Origin: Phycocordibacter sp964398865
GTDB taxonomy: Bacteria; Patescibacteriota; Minisyncoccia; Phycocordibacterales; Phycocordibacteraceae
Direction: 5' to 3'
DNA: 64,000 nucleotides
NCBI GenBank assembly: GCA_964398865.1
Contig: CAYNOO010000003.1
Coordinates: 1-64,000 of the forward strand
Below the pieces are notes generated by a model that saw only the letters and a list, made by a program, of their open reading frames with translations, was not told the DNA's origin and ran no database searches. This document shows, one piece after another, positions 18,796 to 28,745 of the stretch. A program made the translations under genes and the position numbers. The first letter of the stretch is position 1. Every line of letters starts with the position of its first letter.

Positions 18796-21700
18796 ATGGA
18801 CCGTAGCGTCTTTTCTATGAATACTAACAACAGTATTTCTCCTAGGTACGTTAATGTTTTTTTGGGCGCATTGGTTGCGCTTTTTTTATTCCCTGGATAC
18901 GCCTTTGCGGTTTCAGCTTTCCCAGGGATTCAGGTGATACAGCAGCCAAACGGCACCGCAATCCAAGTTCAGCAATTCGGTGATGAATGGAGTAACGGTA
19001 TACGGACGCTCGACGGGTACACGATTTTGAAAGATAGCGCTACGGGCGTTTGGAAGTATGCAGAGCAAAATGGCAGCGGAGGATTGCGTGCCTCTGCGCT
19101 TGTAGCGGGCAGCGATGTGCCGACCAATATCCCGAAAAAGCTTCGCACTGCTCCTGTCGCGCAGCCCTCCACCGGTCCTGGTCCCGTAACTTCGCTCACT
19201 GGCACGAGCCCCATCCTCGTTATCTTTACGGACTTCACCCCATCAACGAGAGTTGGCAGTACTGCAGCGAGTTTGAGCGCAAAATTCTTCGGAGCCACGA
19301 ACAGCGTTAAGAGTTACTATCAAGAAGTTTCGTACGGCGCTTTCTCAATGAGTCCAGCTGCTGAATCGGATACTGCGCTTGGCGGAAGCGTGAACGACGG
19401 CGTCGTCAGCGTGACCTTAAATTATGCGCACCCCAACACCGGCGGGACCATCGATAGCAGGAATCAGCAGATTACTCGCGATGCATTGATCGCGGCGGAT
19501 TCGAAAGTAAACTTTTCATCATTTGATACTAATAGCGACGGTGTGATTGGAGTGAACGAACTTCACGTTGTTGTTGTGGTTGCTGGTTATGAAGCGGCGT
19601 ATGACCTTGCGCATTCATGCGGAGCCAGCGTGTGGGGGCACCGATGGGGCTTGTTTGGCTCTGTAGCGGCTCCTACCTTGGACGGTAAGAGAGTGGGTGA
19701 TGGGTACATGCAATTTGGAGAATCACACTGCAGCACCAGTTCACTCCCAGCACATGAGGCGACCATCGGCATCATGGTGCATGAACTCGGTCATGATATT
19801 GGTCTCCCTGACCTTTACGATACTGACGGCACCTCAGAAGGTATTGGCAGCTGGAGTGTTATGGCGGGCGGCAACTGGAACGGAGTGACGTTTGCTGGAG
19901 ATTCTCCTGCGCACTTTGACCCTTGGAGTAAGTTCTTTGAAGGGTGGGTTGCGCCGACTTTAGTGACGAGTTCTCTTTCAAACGAATCTATAACGCAGTC
20001 AGCAACTACGCCGGATGTGTATCAGTTTTTATCTGGCACGCCAACCTCAGGAGAGTATTTCCTTCTGGAAAACAGGCAGAAAGTTAACTACGACAGTGCG
20101 CTCCCTGGTGCAGGACTCTTGCTCTGGCACATCGATGCCGCGCGCTCTGGAAACACGGCTGAATGTTATCCGGGTGGTCCTTCGTGTGCTAGTTCGCACT
20201 ACCAGGTTGCTGTCGTGCAGGCGGATAACTTGTACGAGTTGGAAAAAAACATTGATAGAGGAGATGCGGGTGATCCATACCCTGGAACTACAGGGAAGAC
20301 GGCATTCGACGCGGCTTCCAGTCCAAACAGCAATCTCTACAGTGGGGCAGCAAGCGGAGTAAGTGTTACCGCAATGAGCGCTTCTGGTTCCACCATGACA
20401 GCGACGCTCTCTGGGTCAGGCGGCGGTGGCTCCGACACCACCCCACCATCAGCACCAACCAACCTCACCGGCACACCATCAGNNNNNNNNNNNNNNNNNN
20501 NNNNNNNNNNNNNNNNNNNNNNNNNNNNNNNNNNNNNNNNNNNNNNNNNNNNNNNNNNNNNNNNNNNNNNNNNNNNNNNNNNACACAAATACTGGTCTTA
20601 CTGCAGGTACGACATATCAGTACACTGTCAAAGCATTTGACGCTGCAGGCAATCTCTCAGCAACCTCGAACACTGCGAGTGTGACGATTGCGGGAGGAAA
20701 TGACACGACGGCGCCATCGAAGCCGACAAATCTTGTCGCCATAAGTGGTGTCGGCGTCACCTTGAATTGGACTGCTTCCACCGACAACGTCGGTGTTGTG
20801 GGGTACCAGATCTTCCGATCCGCCGTGCAGATTGCAACGTCACCGACGAATTCTTTCGTCGACACGACAGGCGTCTTGAATCAGAGCTACAACTACAAAG
20901 TGCGCGCATATGATGCTGCAGGAAATGTCTCGGCGTTCTCGAATATTGTGAGCGGCAAATCAACCTCAACCGGAGGAGGCGACGCTATAGCGCCATCTGC
21001 ACCAACCAACCTCGCGGGTGTTCCAACTTCAACCCAGGTCGCACTCACGTGGACGGCTTCGACCGACAACGTTGGCGTTGCAGGGTATCGCGTGTACCGG
21101 AATGGTACGCAAGTGGGCACGCCAACCGGGCTCTCATACACCGACACCGGACTCACCGCATCCACTCTGTACCAATACACCGTGAAAGCAATTGATGCTG
21201 CGGGCAATCTCTCAGCAACCTCGAACACTGCGACGGTGACGACTCTTGCAGGATCTGACACGACGCCACCTTCAGCGCCAACCAACCTCGCGGGTACTCC
21301 AACTGCAACCCAGGTCTCACTCACGTGGAATGCTTCAACCGACAACGTTGGTGTCGTCGGATACCGTGTATACCGCGCTGGTCAGCTCATTGGCTCTCCC
21401 ACAGTCACCTCATTCGTCGATAGTTCAGTGGGGTCAGCGGGCACGACCTGGGAGTATGAAGTGACTGCCGTGGACGCCGCAGGAAATGTCTCTTCGTTTT
21501 CGAACACAGCAACTATTACCGTCCCCTCAGGCTCCGACACCACCCCACCATCAGCACCAACCAACCTCACCGGCACACCATCAGGAACCCAAGTTGCACT
21601 CACCTGGACTGCTTCCACTGACAACGTTGGTGTGACTGGATACAAGGTATATAGAGGGGGAGTCGAAATCGCATCGGTCACTGGAACGTCATACACAAAT

Positions 21701-22090
21701 ACTGGTCTTACTGCAGGTACGACATATCAGTACACTGTCAAAGCATTCGATGCAGCAGGAAACCTTTCAGCGGCATCTAACACAGCGACAGTAACGGTGC
21801 CCACGGGAGGTGGTTCTGATACCATAGCACCGACTGTTCCGACAAACCTTAACGCGACTAATGGTTCCAACATGGTCACCTTGAATTGGACGGCTTCCAC
21901 CGACAACGTGGGCGTCGCCGGGTATCAGATTTTTAGGGCAAACGTACAGATTGCGACCTCGCCTACTACTACGTTTGTGGATACGACTGGTGCAGTAGGT
22001 CAGCGCTACACCTATCAGGTTCGCGCCTATGATGCCGCGGGAAATGTTTCAGCACTCTCTAGCGGTGCAAGCGGAAGAGCTCTTCCATAG
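18796..22090 (+). CDS. Secreted M6-type metalloprotease with FN3 repeats (interrupted by N gap)
   Basis: The N-terminal signal peptide ends near YAFA (Met at 18796 or 18817). The catalytic domain has the zinc motif HELGH (H329, E330, H333) followed by GLPDLYD, typical of M6 (immune inhibitor A-like) peptidases. A DTNSDGVIG loop near residue 244 looks like a calcium site. Six fibronectin type III domains follow, each with the PPSAPTNL entry and the ASTDNVGVxGY and DAAGNxS cores. The first FN3 spans the 100-N gap, which shifts the apparent frame. An intact copy of the same repeat (21533-21750) predicts 108 bases there, which restores one frame and gives about 1100 residues. It is probably an exported protease acting on host or environmental protein, with the FN3s as spacer or binding arms. 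Confidence 0.88.
20483..20582. other. Scaffold gap of 100 N
   Basis: This is exactly 100 N in the first FN3 domain of the M6 protease gene. The flanks match the two sides of the intact repeat at 21533-21750, where the intervening segment 21585-21692 is 108 bp. The gap is therefore an assembly artefact at a near-identical repeat and not a frameshift. Confidence 0.95.
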
Positions 22091-22109
22091 GAATAAAACT
22101 AAAGGGATT

Positions 22110-22138
22110 TTGATTTTCTGGCGCTTTCCAGGTATACT
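22110..22138 (+). promoter_or_regulatory. Promoter of rplY
   Basis: TTGATT (22110-22115) and TATACT (22133-22138) are separated by 17 bp. The ATG follows 8 bp after the -10 box, with no Shine-Dalgarno, so the transcript should be leaderless or nearly so. Confidence 0.75.
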
Positions 22139-22146
22139 CGCAATTC

Positions 22147-22803
22147 ATGGAACTTAAAGCAGCAAAGCGAACTACGACAGGCAAGGGTGTCCAGCAGCTT
22201 CGAAAAGAAGGGCTTATGCCTGGCATCGTGTATGGTCCAAAACAGGAAGCGACGGCTATCGAAATGTCGCTCCGAGATTTTTCAAAAACACTCGAAAAGG
22301 CGGGGGAGTCTACAGTCATCGCGCTCTCGGTTGATGGCACCGCGCACAATGTGCTCATTCATGAGATTGACAGAGACCCAGTAACGGATGTTCCTCGTCA
22401 CGCTGATTTTTATGCAGTGCAAAAAGGTCAGAAGGTTGAAATTTCAATTCCGGTAGAATTCGTCGGCGTTGCTCCTGCAGTGAAGGAATTGAACGGTAAC
22501 TTAGTGAAAGCACTTCACGAGATAGAAATTGAAGCAGAGGCGACGAACTTACCGCACTCCGTCACCGTTGACGTGTCGAGTTTGGACGCAATAGATAAGC
22601 AAATTCTTGCGGGCGATATCGTACTCCCCGCTGGCGTTACACTCGTTACTGGCGCTGAAGAAGTTGTCGTACTCATCGCAGCAGCGAGAGAAGAGGAAGA
22701 AACACCAGTTGCAGCTCCTGACATGTCGGCTATCGGTCTCTCTGAAGATCGCGGCAAGAAGGAAGAAGAAGTTGGAGAAACGCCTGAGGCAGCGAAAGAG
22801 TAA
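22147..22803 (+). CDS. rplY: Large-subunit ribosomal protein bL25 (Ctc form)
   Basis: The 218-residue protein has the N-terminal bL25 beta-barrel that binds 5S rRNA (MELKAAKRTTTGKGVQQLR, then GLMPGIVYGP and IHEIDRDPVTD). It is followed by the C-terminal TL5/Ctc domain (VPVEFVGVAPAVKE, LPHSVTVDVSSL) and an acidic, Glu-rich tail. Length is normal for the long Ctc form. It has a well-formed promoter directly before the start and is followed 35 bp later by a cell-wall hydrolase gene with its own -10 box. Confidence 0.95.
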   Translation: MELKAAKRTTTGKGVQQLRKEGLMPGIVYGPKQEATAIEMSLRDFSKTLEKAGESTVIALSVDGTAHNVLIHEIDRDPVTDVPRHADFYAVQKGQKVEISIPVEFVGVAPAVKELNGNLVKALHEIEIEAEATNLPHSVTVDVSSLDAIDKQILAGDIVLPAGVTLVTGAEEVVVLIAAAREEEETPVAAPDMSAIGLSEDRGKKEEEVGETPEAAKE

Positions 22804-22838
22804 TGTCGAGCTCATAGCGGCTTGGTATACTGAAGGGG

Positions 22839-24173
22839 ATGAGAGTCCGCCTTTTTTTTATTGCATTACTTCTGCTCGTGGGGGTAGTGACTCCGCTTTA
22901 TGCGCGGGCAGAATTTTTCTCGCCTGAGGAGCGTGCACGGCTTGAAGCGCAGTATCAAGAGCTTCAGAAGGAGATAGCTCAGTGGCAGAGTATTCTTGAT
23001 GATACCCAGACCAAGAAGAACACCCTGCAAGGCGATGTTACGGCGTTGAATGCCCAGATAAAGAAAGCAGAAGCTGAAATCAAGCAGCGCACCGTCACTA
23101 TCAGTAACCTCACTGCGGAAATCAACGCTCGAAGCGCAAAGATACGCACTCTCGATGAGCGGGTAGCGCGTGGTCAGGAATCCTTGGCGACGATGCTTCA
23201 AACCACTCGAGAACTCGAGGGCGCAACTCTGCCAGAAATTCTCCTGTCTTCAAAGAGCGTATCGGATTTTTTTGCGGACTTCGATGCGATGCTCTCAGTA
23301 GAGCAGAAGCTTGGGGAGCTTTTCACGTCCATTCGCGGCGCAAAGACCCAGGCGCAAGTGGAGCGCGAAACCTTGGCAAAACAGCAAACACAAGAACTCG
23401 ACGCGCGGCATGTCGTTGAGGATAAGAAGAAGGTAGTGGCACAGAGTGAGACTGAAAAGAAAAATCTTCTCGCAATCACGAAGAACGAAGAAGCCGCGTA
23501 TCAGAAAGTTCTCGCTGACCGGCAACAGCAAGCGGCCCGCATCCGCGCCGCTCTGTTTCCTTTGCGCGATAGCGGCGGCATCGCGTTCGGGACCGCACTT
23601 GATTACGCGTCTATCGCGTCACAAAAGACGGGCGTGCGCGCCGCATTCATCCTCGCTATCCTTTCTCAAGAATCTGACCTCGGAAAGAATGTCGGCTCTT
23701 GCTTCGTTTCCAACCTGACTACTGGCGATGGAGTCGGGAAGAACACGGGCACTCCCTTTAAGGGCGTCATGAAAGCACCGCGCGACACAGATCCGTTTCT
23801 AAAGATTACGACCGCACTTGGCTTGCCGTGGGCGACAACGCCTGTCTCATGTCCTGTGAGTGGCGGTTACGGAGGAGCAATGGGTCCGTCGCAATTCATC
23901 CCTTCCACCTGGACCTCGTATCAGCCGCGCCTTGCGAAATCATTAGGGGTATCTCTGCCGAACCCGTGGGACGCAAAACATGCCATCATGGCCACCGCTC
24001 TCTACCTTTCAGACTTAGGCGCTGATGCCGGTACGTACAGCGCCGAGCGCAAAGCAGCAGCACAATACTATGCAGGATCTGGCTGGGCGACGCGGGGACT
24101 CGGGTACGCTGATAGCGTACTGGGGAAGGCAGAGGACTTTCAAAGTAATATTGATTTCTTGAAAGGACTTTAG
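22839..24173 (+). CDS. Secreted coiled-coil lytic transglycosylase
   Basis: The 444-residue protein has a signal peptide (residues 1-24, ending YARA). A long coiled coil runs from about residue 28 to 235, like the regulatory hairpin of CwlO, PcsB and EnvC proteins. The C-terminal lysozyme-like domain has the catalytic Glu in ILSQESDLG (E278) and GGAMGPSQFIPSTW, the hallmark of the SLT/MltB class. It should cleave peptidoglycan glycan strands outside the membrane, probably during division or envelope remodelling. The combination of a division-type coiled coil with a transglycosylase head is typical of Patescibacteria annotations. TATACT lies 7 bp before the ATG. Confidence 0.88.
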   Translation: MRVRLFFIALLLLVGVVTPLYARAEFFSPEERARLEAQYQELQKEIAQWQSILDDTQTKKNTLQGDVTALNAQIKKAEAEIKQRTVTISNLTAEINARSAKIRTLDERVARGQESLATMLQTTRELEGATLPEILLSSKSVSDFFADFDAMLSVEQKLGELFTSIRGAKTQAQVERETLAKQQTQELDARHVVEDKKKVVAQSETEKKNLLAITKNEEAAYQKVLADRQQQAARIRAALFPLRDSGGIAFGTALDYASIASQKTGVRAAFILAILSQESDLGKNVGSCFVSNLTTGDGVGKNTGTPFKGVMKAPRDTDPFLKITTALGLPWATTPVSCPVSGGYGGAMGPSQFIPSTWTSYQPRLAKSLGVSLPNPWDAKHAIMATALYLSDLGADAGTYSAERKAAAQYYAGSGWATRGLGYADSVLGKAEDFQSNIDFLKGL

Positions 24174-24223
24174 TTTTCTTGCGGTGCCCAATTTTCTTTT
24201 TAAATGTCCACATAGGGGCATCG

Positions 24224-24258
24224 CATACCTCATATTTCGAGCTACTATTTGAGGTATG
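24224..24258 (+). promoter_or_regulatory. Inverted repeat spanning the start codon
   Basis: CATACCTCA (24224-24232) and TGAGGTATG (24250-24258) form 9-bp perfect arms with a 17-bp loop. The right arm contains the ATG of the next gene, and a -10-like TACTAT lies in the loop. It could be an operator or a hairpin occluding initiation. Confidence 0.45.
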
Positions 24259-25155
24259 AATACTTCTCCAAAGAGGGTCTATGCTCTCATAGCAAGCGTT
24301 TTAGTCATCGTCGTGCTTGGATTCTTCTACGTTCGCGCGGTTCCGGTGCGTCTTATCGGTCTCAATGTTTTCGAAGGCGATTATGTACAAGGTAAGGTGC
24401 TTTCATTCGGTATATTCGGTTTGAATGAAAAGAAGGTGGCTGTAGATGGAGTCCTCGCCGACTATGCGTCAGCGCACGGCACTTCGGTTGCAATCGTTCG
24501 AAATGCCAATACGAGCGCGGCGGACATCATGATGCTTGGATCAAAACCTCGTCCGCTCACGGCAGATGGAGAAGGGAAGGCGGCTGTCGCTGTTTCTCCT
24601 GATGGTGACATGGTCGCCTACGCTGCGCTCATGAACGCGCCAGAGGGCACGCACTTCACTCCGCAACTTTCCGCATGGAACATCAAGGTCATCAATATTA
24701 AGACCGGTGAGGTGACTCTCATGGATAAAGGATTTGCTCCCGAATTTTTTAAAGCGAACGATAAGTTGATGCTTTTGTTTACCGGTCCTACCGGTATTAC
24801 CGTGGCTGACGTTGCCGCCAAGACTGCGCAAACAACATTTTTCTTGAATCCCGGCGTTATCGACTATGCCGCTCATATCAGCATGGATGGTAAATATATC
24901 GCCATACCGAATGGTCTTACAAAGCACTACGACATGTTCTCCGTGACGAAGCTCGAAGCGCCTATTGGACTTGCTCCTCTCGGAAGTTTGGAACCGATTC
25001 TCATTCACGGTGCTTTCAAGGGAGATGCATTTTATGGCGTTGAGCGTGTAGCGGATGGTGCTCCGCATCTCTGGAAATTCAACACTGCAAATCCACCCGT
25101 AGGAACGCAAGTGTTTTCTCTGCCAACGCCTTCCATTTACCGCATCATTCACTAA
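24256..25155 (+). CDS. Membrane-anchored protein of unknown function (propeller-like)
   Basis: The 299-residue protein has an N-terminal transmembrane anchor (about residues 8-27) and a large extracytoplasmic part. The segments VAVSPDGDMVAYAA and HISMDGKYIAIPNG resemble TolB/WD40-like propeller blades. I cannot name a family with confidence. It is followed after 6 bp by another secreted protein gene, so the two probably form an operon concerned with the cell surface. The start codon lies inside a 9-bp inverted repeat. Confidence 0.7.
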   Translation: MNTSPKRVYALIASVLVIVVLGFFYVRAVPVRLIGLNVFEGDYVQGKVLSFGIFGLNEKKVAVDGVLADYASAHGTSVAIVRNANTSAADIMMLGSKPRPLTADGEGKAAVAVSPDGDMVAYAALMNAPEGTHFTPQLSAWNIKVINIKTGEVTLMDKGFAPEFFKANDKLMLLFTGPTGITVADVAAKTAQTTFFLNPGVIDYAAHISMDGKYIAIPNGLTKHYDMFSVTKLEAPIGLAPLGSLEPILIHGAFKGDAFYGVERVADGAPHLWKFNTANPPVGTQVFSLPTPSIYRIIH

Positions 25156-25161
25156 ATCGGT

Positions 25162-27300
25162 ATGAGAATTAAAATTGTCACTCCGCTTCTTGTTGCTTTC
25201 GTTTTTGCAGGATTGTCCTTTGGAGTATTACCCAACTTCGCGCGCGCTCTCCCTGCTTCTGCAGCCCCCACTTGTGGCACAACCTGGGCGCATACGTACG
25301 TGACCGAGACCAATCCTTTTCCTCTAAACACTCCTGAGTATGATGCCTGGGCTTCGCTCTATGGCGACAGCCATACGGTAGAAACAACGTATCCGGTATC
25401 GACCACCGACGGCATACCCGAATCGTGTGTGGGTGACACAACCACACCAACTGCCGCTATTATCGCAGTTCCATCTGCAGTTTCTTCCGGCGGATCTTCT
25501 TCGCTTTCCTGGAATTCTACCTACACCACCTCTTGCACAGGCACCAATTTCTCAACGGGCGGTGCTACTTCAGGCTCTCTCATTGTTTCTCCTGGGTCAT
25601 CCAAGACCTACGCAATAGTCTGTACTGACGGCTCCGAGACCGCATCAGCTTCAGCAAGCATTACGGTGGACCCTGCGCCTGCCCCAACGGCGAGTTTGTC
25701 GGCAAATCCAGGTACTGTGAATATGGGCGGATCATCAATGCTCTCGTGGACTTCCGCGAATGCGTCTTCTTGCAGTGGTAGTGGTTTGAACACCACAGGG
25801 CACACATCAGGCGCTGCTTCAACTGGTGCATTAAATGCAACCTCAAACTATTCAATACTATGTATAGGCTCCGGCGCATCAGCTTCTGCATACGCTACAG
25901 TCCATGTGAACGCGCCATCCTTGACTGCATCGTGTACTCCTTCGTCGCCGACCCCTGCTCCTGACTCCCCAGTTACATGGACAGTCACTACCTCCGGCGG
26001 TAACGGTCCTTACGCGTATTCATGGAGCGGTACTGACAGTCTGTCTGGCACCAGCGCCTCAGTTTCAAAAACATATTCCACATCAGGCATTAAGACTGCT
26101 TCAGTTGTTATTACTGATACAGGTTTTGTAACCACCACAACTACAACAGATACTGATACCGGGTCTTCTGGCACAGGCAGTATGGCGATGCAGGGCGGCA
26201 TGCAATGCTCAGGCGGCACAAAGGTAGGGAGTTATAACGATACGGAAGACGGCGTTGGATTTGGAGGCGGCGCTGACGCAACACTTGCGGCAGCCTGTAG
26301 CGACATAACTCCTGCAGGAGGCTGCTGCAACGTTGAGGTACGAGAAGTCTTAGATCCTACTGGGCATCCTGTAAATACTTTCTATTTCTACAATGCATAT
26401 ACTGGAGCCTCTCTTGTTCAGAAGGATTCTCATAGCACTATCACAGGTGGCAGTCAGAACCAGACGAACTACAATTATTTTGCAGGAACCTATGCTGCGC
26501 CAACTGCTCCTCCTACCACAACTACCACAACTACCACATCTACTTCAACCTCTCCGGGAGCGACTATAACGGCAAACTGCAGCACGGTTGTTTGCACCGG
26601 CAGTTCATGCCCGGTTCCTCCGGTAACCCCGCCGCCCACATGCACCGGTTCTAATTGTCCAGTGGTGACGCCGCCTCCAGCATGCACCGGCGCAAATTGT
26701 CCTACGGTAAGCACCCCTTCAGGTTCTTGCACCGGTCCTAACTGTCCGGCAGTTACGACTCCGCCGGGCTCCTGTACTGGTCCTAATTGTCCAACTACGA
26801 CACCGGGTGCGAATGCACTATCTGCTCTTCTTACCGCGTTCCCGACGACTGTCGTCTATGGAGCTCCATCCATCCTTTCATGGACATCTGCTCATGCCGT
26901 ATCGTGCGAAGGAGGTAACTTCAATACGCGTAATGACACTGCCGGGACGCTCTCGGTGAAGCCGACAGCGACCACGCTCTACAGCCTCGACTGTAAGGAC
27001 GCTTCAGGAAATCACGCGTTTAGCACCGCTACTATAAACGTTGTCGCGCCTACACTTTCCATTTCAGGCTCTCCTCAGCTCGTGCGCCCTGGTGACTCTT
27101 CTGCGATTACGTGGTCAGTGAGTGGACACGTTGATTCCTGCACGGTCTCTGGACCTGGTCTCTCATCATCTGCAGTCTCTGGTTCAAAGTCAGTAATAAT
27201 TCAATCTGAAAGTCTCTTCACACTCTCATGCGCTGCAGGTTCGCTCCACTCTTCAGTCTCAACTTCAGTGAAGATACTCCCGACGTTCAGGGAACAATAA
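25162..27300 (+). CDS. Secreted Ig-like and Cys-rich repeat protein
   Basis: The 712-residue protein has a signal peptide (residues 1-29, ending FARA). It carries several Ig-like units with SLSWNS, SMLSWTS and SILSWTS cores, each with paired Cys residues, and a PKD-like stretch (SPVTWTVTTSGGNGPYAYSW). A Thr-rich linker is followed by five tandem CTGxxCP repeats separated by Pro/Thr, and two more Ig-like units end the protein. The even Cys pattern suggests disulphide-stapled surface domains. No sorting signal or C-terminal membrane helix is seen, so it may be released or bound to other surface proteins. It is probably an adhesin or structural component; no enzyme motif is visible. Confidence 0.75.
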   Translation: MRIKIVTPLLVAFVFAGLSFGVLPNFARALPASAAPTCGTTWAHTYVTETNPFPLNTPEYDAWASLYGDSHTVETTYPVSTTDGIPESCVGDTTTPTAAIIAVPSAVSSGGSSSLSWNSTYTTSCTGTNFSTGGATSGSLIVSPGSSKTYAIVCTDGSETASASASITVDPAPAPTASLSANPGTVNMGGSSMLSWTSANASSCSGSGLNTTGHTSGAASTGALNATSNYSILCIGSGASASAYATVHVNAPSLTASCTPSSPTPAPDSPVTWTVTTSGGNGPYAYSWSGTDSLSGTSASVSKTYSTSGIKTASVVITDTGFVTTTTTTDTDTGSSGTGSMAMQGGMQCSGGTKVGSYNDTEDGVGFGGGADATLAAACSDITPAGGCCNVEVREVLDPTGHPVNTFYFYNAYTGASLVQKDSHSTITGGSQNQTNYNYFAGTYAAPTAPPTTTTTTTTSTSTSPGATITANCSTVVCTGSSCPVPPVTPPPTCTGSNCPVVTPPPACTGANCPTVSTPSGSCTGPNCPAVTTPPGSCTGPNCPTTTPGANALSALLTAFPTTVVYGAPSILSWTSAHAVSCEGGNFNTRNDTAGTLSVKPTATTLYSLDCKDASGNHAFSTATINVVAPTLSISGSPQLVRPGDSSAITWSVSGHVDSCTVSGPGLSSSAVSGSKSVIIQSESLFTLSCAAGSLHSSVSTSVKILPTFREQ

Positions 27301-27325
27301 GACTTCTGGAAAATGGTGCCATGTA

Positions 27326-27354
27326 TTGCAGAGCGGCTCTGCCGGTGTTATAAT
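27326..27354 (+). promoter_or_regulatory. Promoter of rpmE
   Basis: TTGCAG (27326-27331), 17 bp, TATAAT (27349-27354), then 8 bp to the ATG at 27363. This is a near-consensus sigma-70-type promoter with no room for a leader. Confidence 0.8.
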
Positions 27355-27362
27355 CGCGCGAC

Positions 27363-27620
27363 ATGAAGCAGGCTATCCACCCGAAAAACTACAGACTCGT
27401 AGTCTTCAAAGATGCAGGCTCCGGGGCTGAATTCATAATCGGTTCGACCGTTCCAACGACGGAGGTAATTGTTGTTGATGGCAAAGAGTATCCGCTCTAT
27501 ACCGTTGAAATTTCAAGCGATTCGCATCCATTCTATACCGGCAAACAGAGCACGCTTGACCGCGCTGGTCGCGTTGATCGCTTCAAGAAGCGCACCGCAG
27601 CGAGAGCGTCCAAGAAGTAA
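27363..27620 (+). CDS. rpmE: Large-subunit ribosomal protein bL31 (type B, zinc-free)
   Basis: The 85-residue protein matches bL31: it starts MKQAIHPKNYRLVVFKD and has EYPLYTVEISSDSHPFYTGK and GRVDRFKKR. The zinc-binding Cys residues of type A are absent, which places it with the C-minus (type B) form that needs no zinc. It is monocistronic, with a strong promoter before it and a repeat-rich spacer after it. Confidence 0.95.
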   Translation: MKQAIHPKNYRLVVFKDAGSGAEFIIGSTVPTTEVIVVDGKEYPLYTVEISSDSHPFYTGKQSTLDRAGRVDRFKKRTAARASKK

Positions 27621-27697
27621 GTAGAGGGTAGAATGTAGAAAGTAGCCTAGTGCTACCTTTTTCTACGTACTACTTTGCCACTTTCTACTTTCTTTTC
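27621..27697. repeat. Heptad word repeat in inverted orientation
   Basis: This spacer between bL31 and prfA is built from TAGAAAG-like words. On the left, TAGAGGG, TAGAATG and TAGAAAG are in tandem; on the right, the complements CTTTCTAC and CTACTTTC appear. The halves could fold as an imperfect hairpin, but the words are shuffled and are not simple mirror images. Confidence 0.6.
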
Positions 27698-28642
27698 ATG
27701 ACCGACATTCAAGAATTCAGAACGAATCATAAAACAGCGTATCTTGCGGCTGAGTATGATCGTCTGAGTCACGAACTTGAGCGCATCACGGAATTGGGGC
27801 AGAGTGATGCTGAGCTTAAAGACCTTGCAGAAGAAGAACGCAAAGCTCTTGAAGTGCAACAACAGGCACTCTTGGAGCAGATGGAGGAGATACTCGCACC
27901 AGTTGCGGATGGTCCTGAAGACGAGCCGGTGGCAGCGGTGATGGAGTTTCGCGCAGGAGCGGGAGGAAATGAAGCCGCGATATTCGCGGGAGATTTGGCG
28001 CGCATGTATATGCGATACGCTGAAAAGCGGGGATGGGCGGTGAAAATTCTTGATCCGAACCTAGAATCAATAGAGGTGACAGGCAGGGGCGTCTATGACG
28101 CACTCCGCTATGAGACCGGCGTACATCGTGTGCAGCGAATCCCTCAGACGGAGAAATCAGGTCGCATCCACACGTCGACCGCGTCCGTTGCCATACTTCC
28201 AATCCGTAAATTCCCGAAGTTCGAATTGAATCCCACTGATATTCAGATGGAATTCTCCCGCTCTGGTGGTGCAGGCGGCCAGAACGTCAACAAGGTTGAG
28301 ACGGCGGTGCGTCTTATCCATACGCCTACTGGTCTTGAGGTGCGGGCGCAGTCTGAGAGAAGTCAGAAGGCGAACCGTGATAAGGCGCTTGCCATCCTTG
28401 CCGCCAAGCTTGAGACCTATGAAGAGGAGAAAGCGGCAGCCGAGCATGCCGCTCATCGTAAGTCCCAGATTGGGACAGGAGATCGCTCCGAGAAGATACG
28501 CACCTATAATTTCACTCAGGATCGCGTCTCGGATCATCGCATCAAGGAGTCATGGCATAACATAGAGTCGATTTTAGAAGGCAATATCGATGACATCCTT
28601 GCGACCTTAAAAGCCAAAGCAAACGAAGCCGAGACGGCTTGA
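27698..28642 (+). CDS. prfA: Peptide chain release factor 1 (short form)
   Basis: The protein is 314 residues from the Met at 27698, against about 360 in E. coli. It recognises UAA and UAG: the tripeptide P-x-T is present in RIPQTEKSGRIHTS. The catalytic GGQ that triggers peptide hydrolysis is in GGAGGQNVNK, and FTQDRVSDHRI follows. The N-terminal helical domain is shortened. TGA ends several genes here, for example gap, so it is a stop codon and an RF2 must be encoded elsewhere. An ATG 48 bp upstream is in frame, but it lies within the word-repeat spacer and encodes a poor hydrophobic leader. Confidence 0.93.
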   Translation: MTDIQEFRTNHKTAYLAAEYDRLSHELERITELGQSDAELKDLAEEERKALEVQQQALLEQMEEILAPVADGPEDEPVAAVMEFRAGAGGNEAAIFAGDLARMYMRYAEKRGWAVKILDPNLESIEVTGRGVYDALRYETGVHRVQRIPQTEKSGRIHTSTASVAILPIRKFPKFELNPTDIQMEFSRSGGAGGQNVNKVETAVRLIHTPTGLEVRAQSERSQKANRDKALAILAAKLETYEEEKAAAEHAAHRKSQIGTGDRSEKIRTYNFTQDRVSDHRIKESWHNIESILEGNIDDILATLKAKANEAETA

Positions 28643-28705
28643 GAGCCTCTGATTATCTAGCTTGGAATTTAAAAGCTAGCAATCTAGCACCTAGCAGCTT
28701 TCTAC
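28643..28705. repeat. CTAGC word repeat spacer
   Basis: The prfA-rpsB spacer contains CTAGC and GCTAG words repeatedly (CTAGCTTGG, AAGCTAGC, ATCTAGCACCTAGC). The arrangement permits several alternative short stems. Its style matches the spacers at 27621 and 55427, but with a different word. Confidence 0.55.
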
Positions 28706-28709
28706 GCCG

Positions 28710-28738
28710 TTGCCCCAGCCTTTCCCTTGTGTTAGAGT
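28710..28738 (+). promoter_or_regulatory. Promoter of rpsB
   Basis: TTGCCC (28710-28715), 17 bp, TAGAGT (28733-28738), then 7 bp to the ATG at 28746. The position supports the internal Met as the true start of uS2. Confidence 0.65.
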
Positions 28739-28745
28739 AACCCGC

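Noticed and set aside
20426..22090. A second, separate FN3-repeat gene after the N gap
   Set aside because: Its start lies in a shifted frame of the protease gene and exists only because the gap is set to 100 N; a 108-bp fill merges it with the upstream gene.
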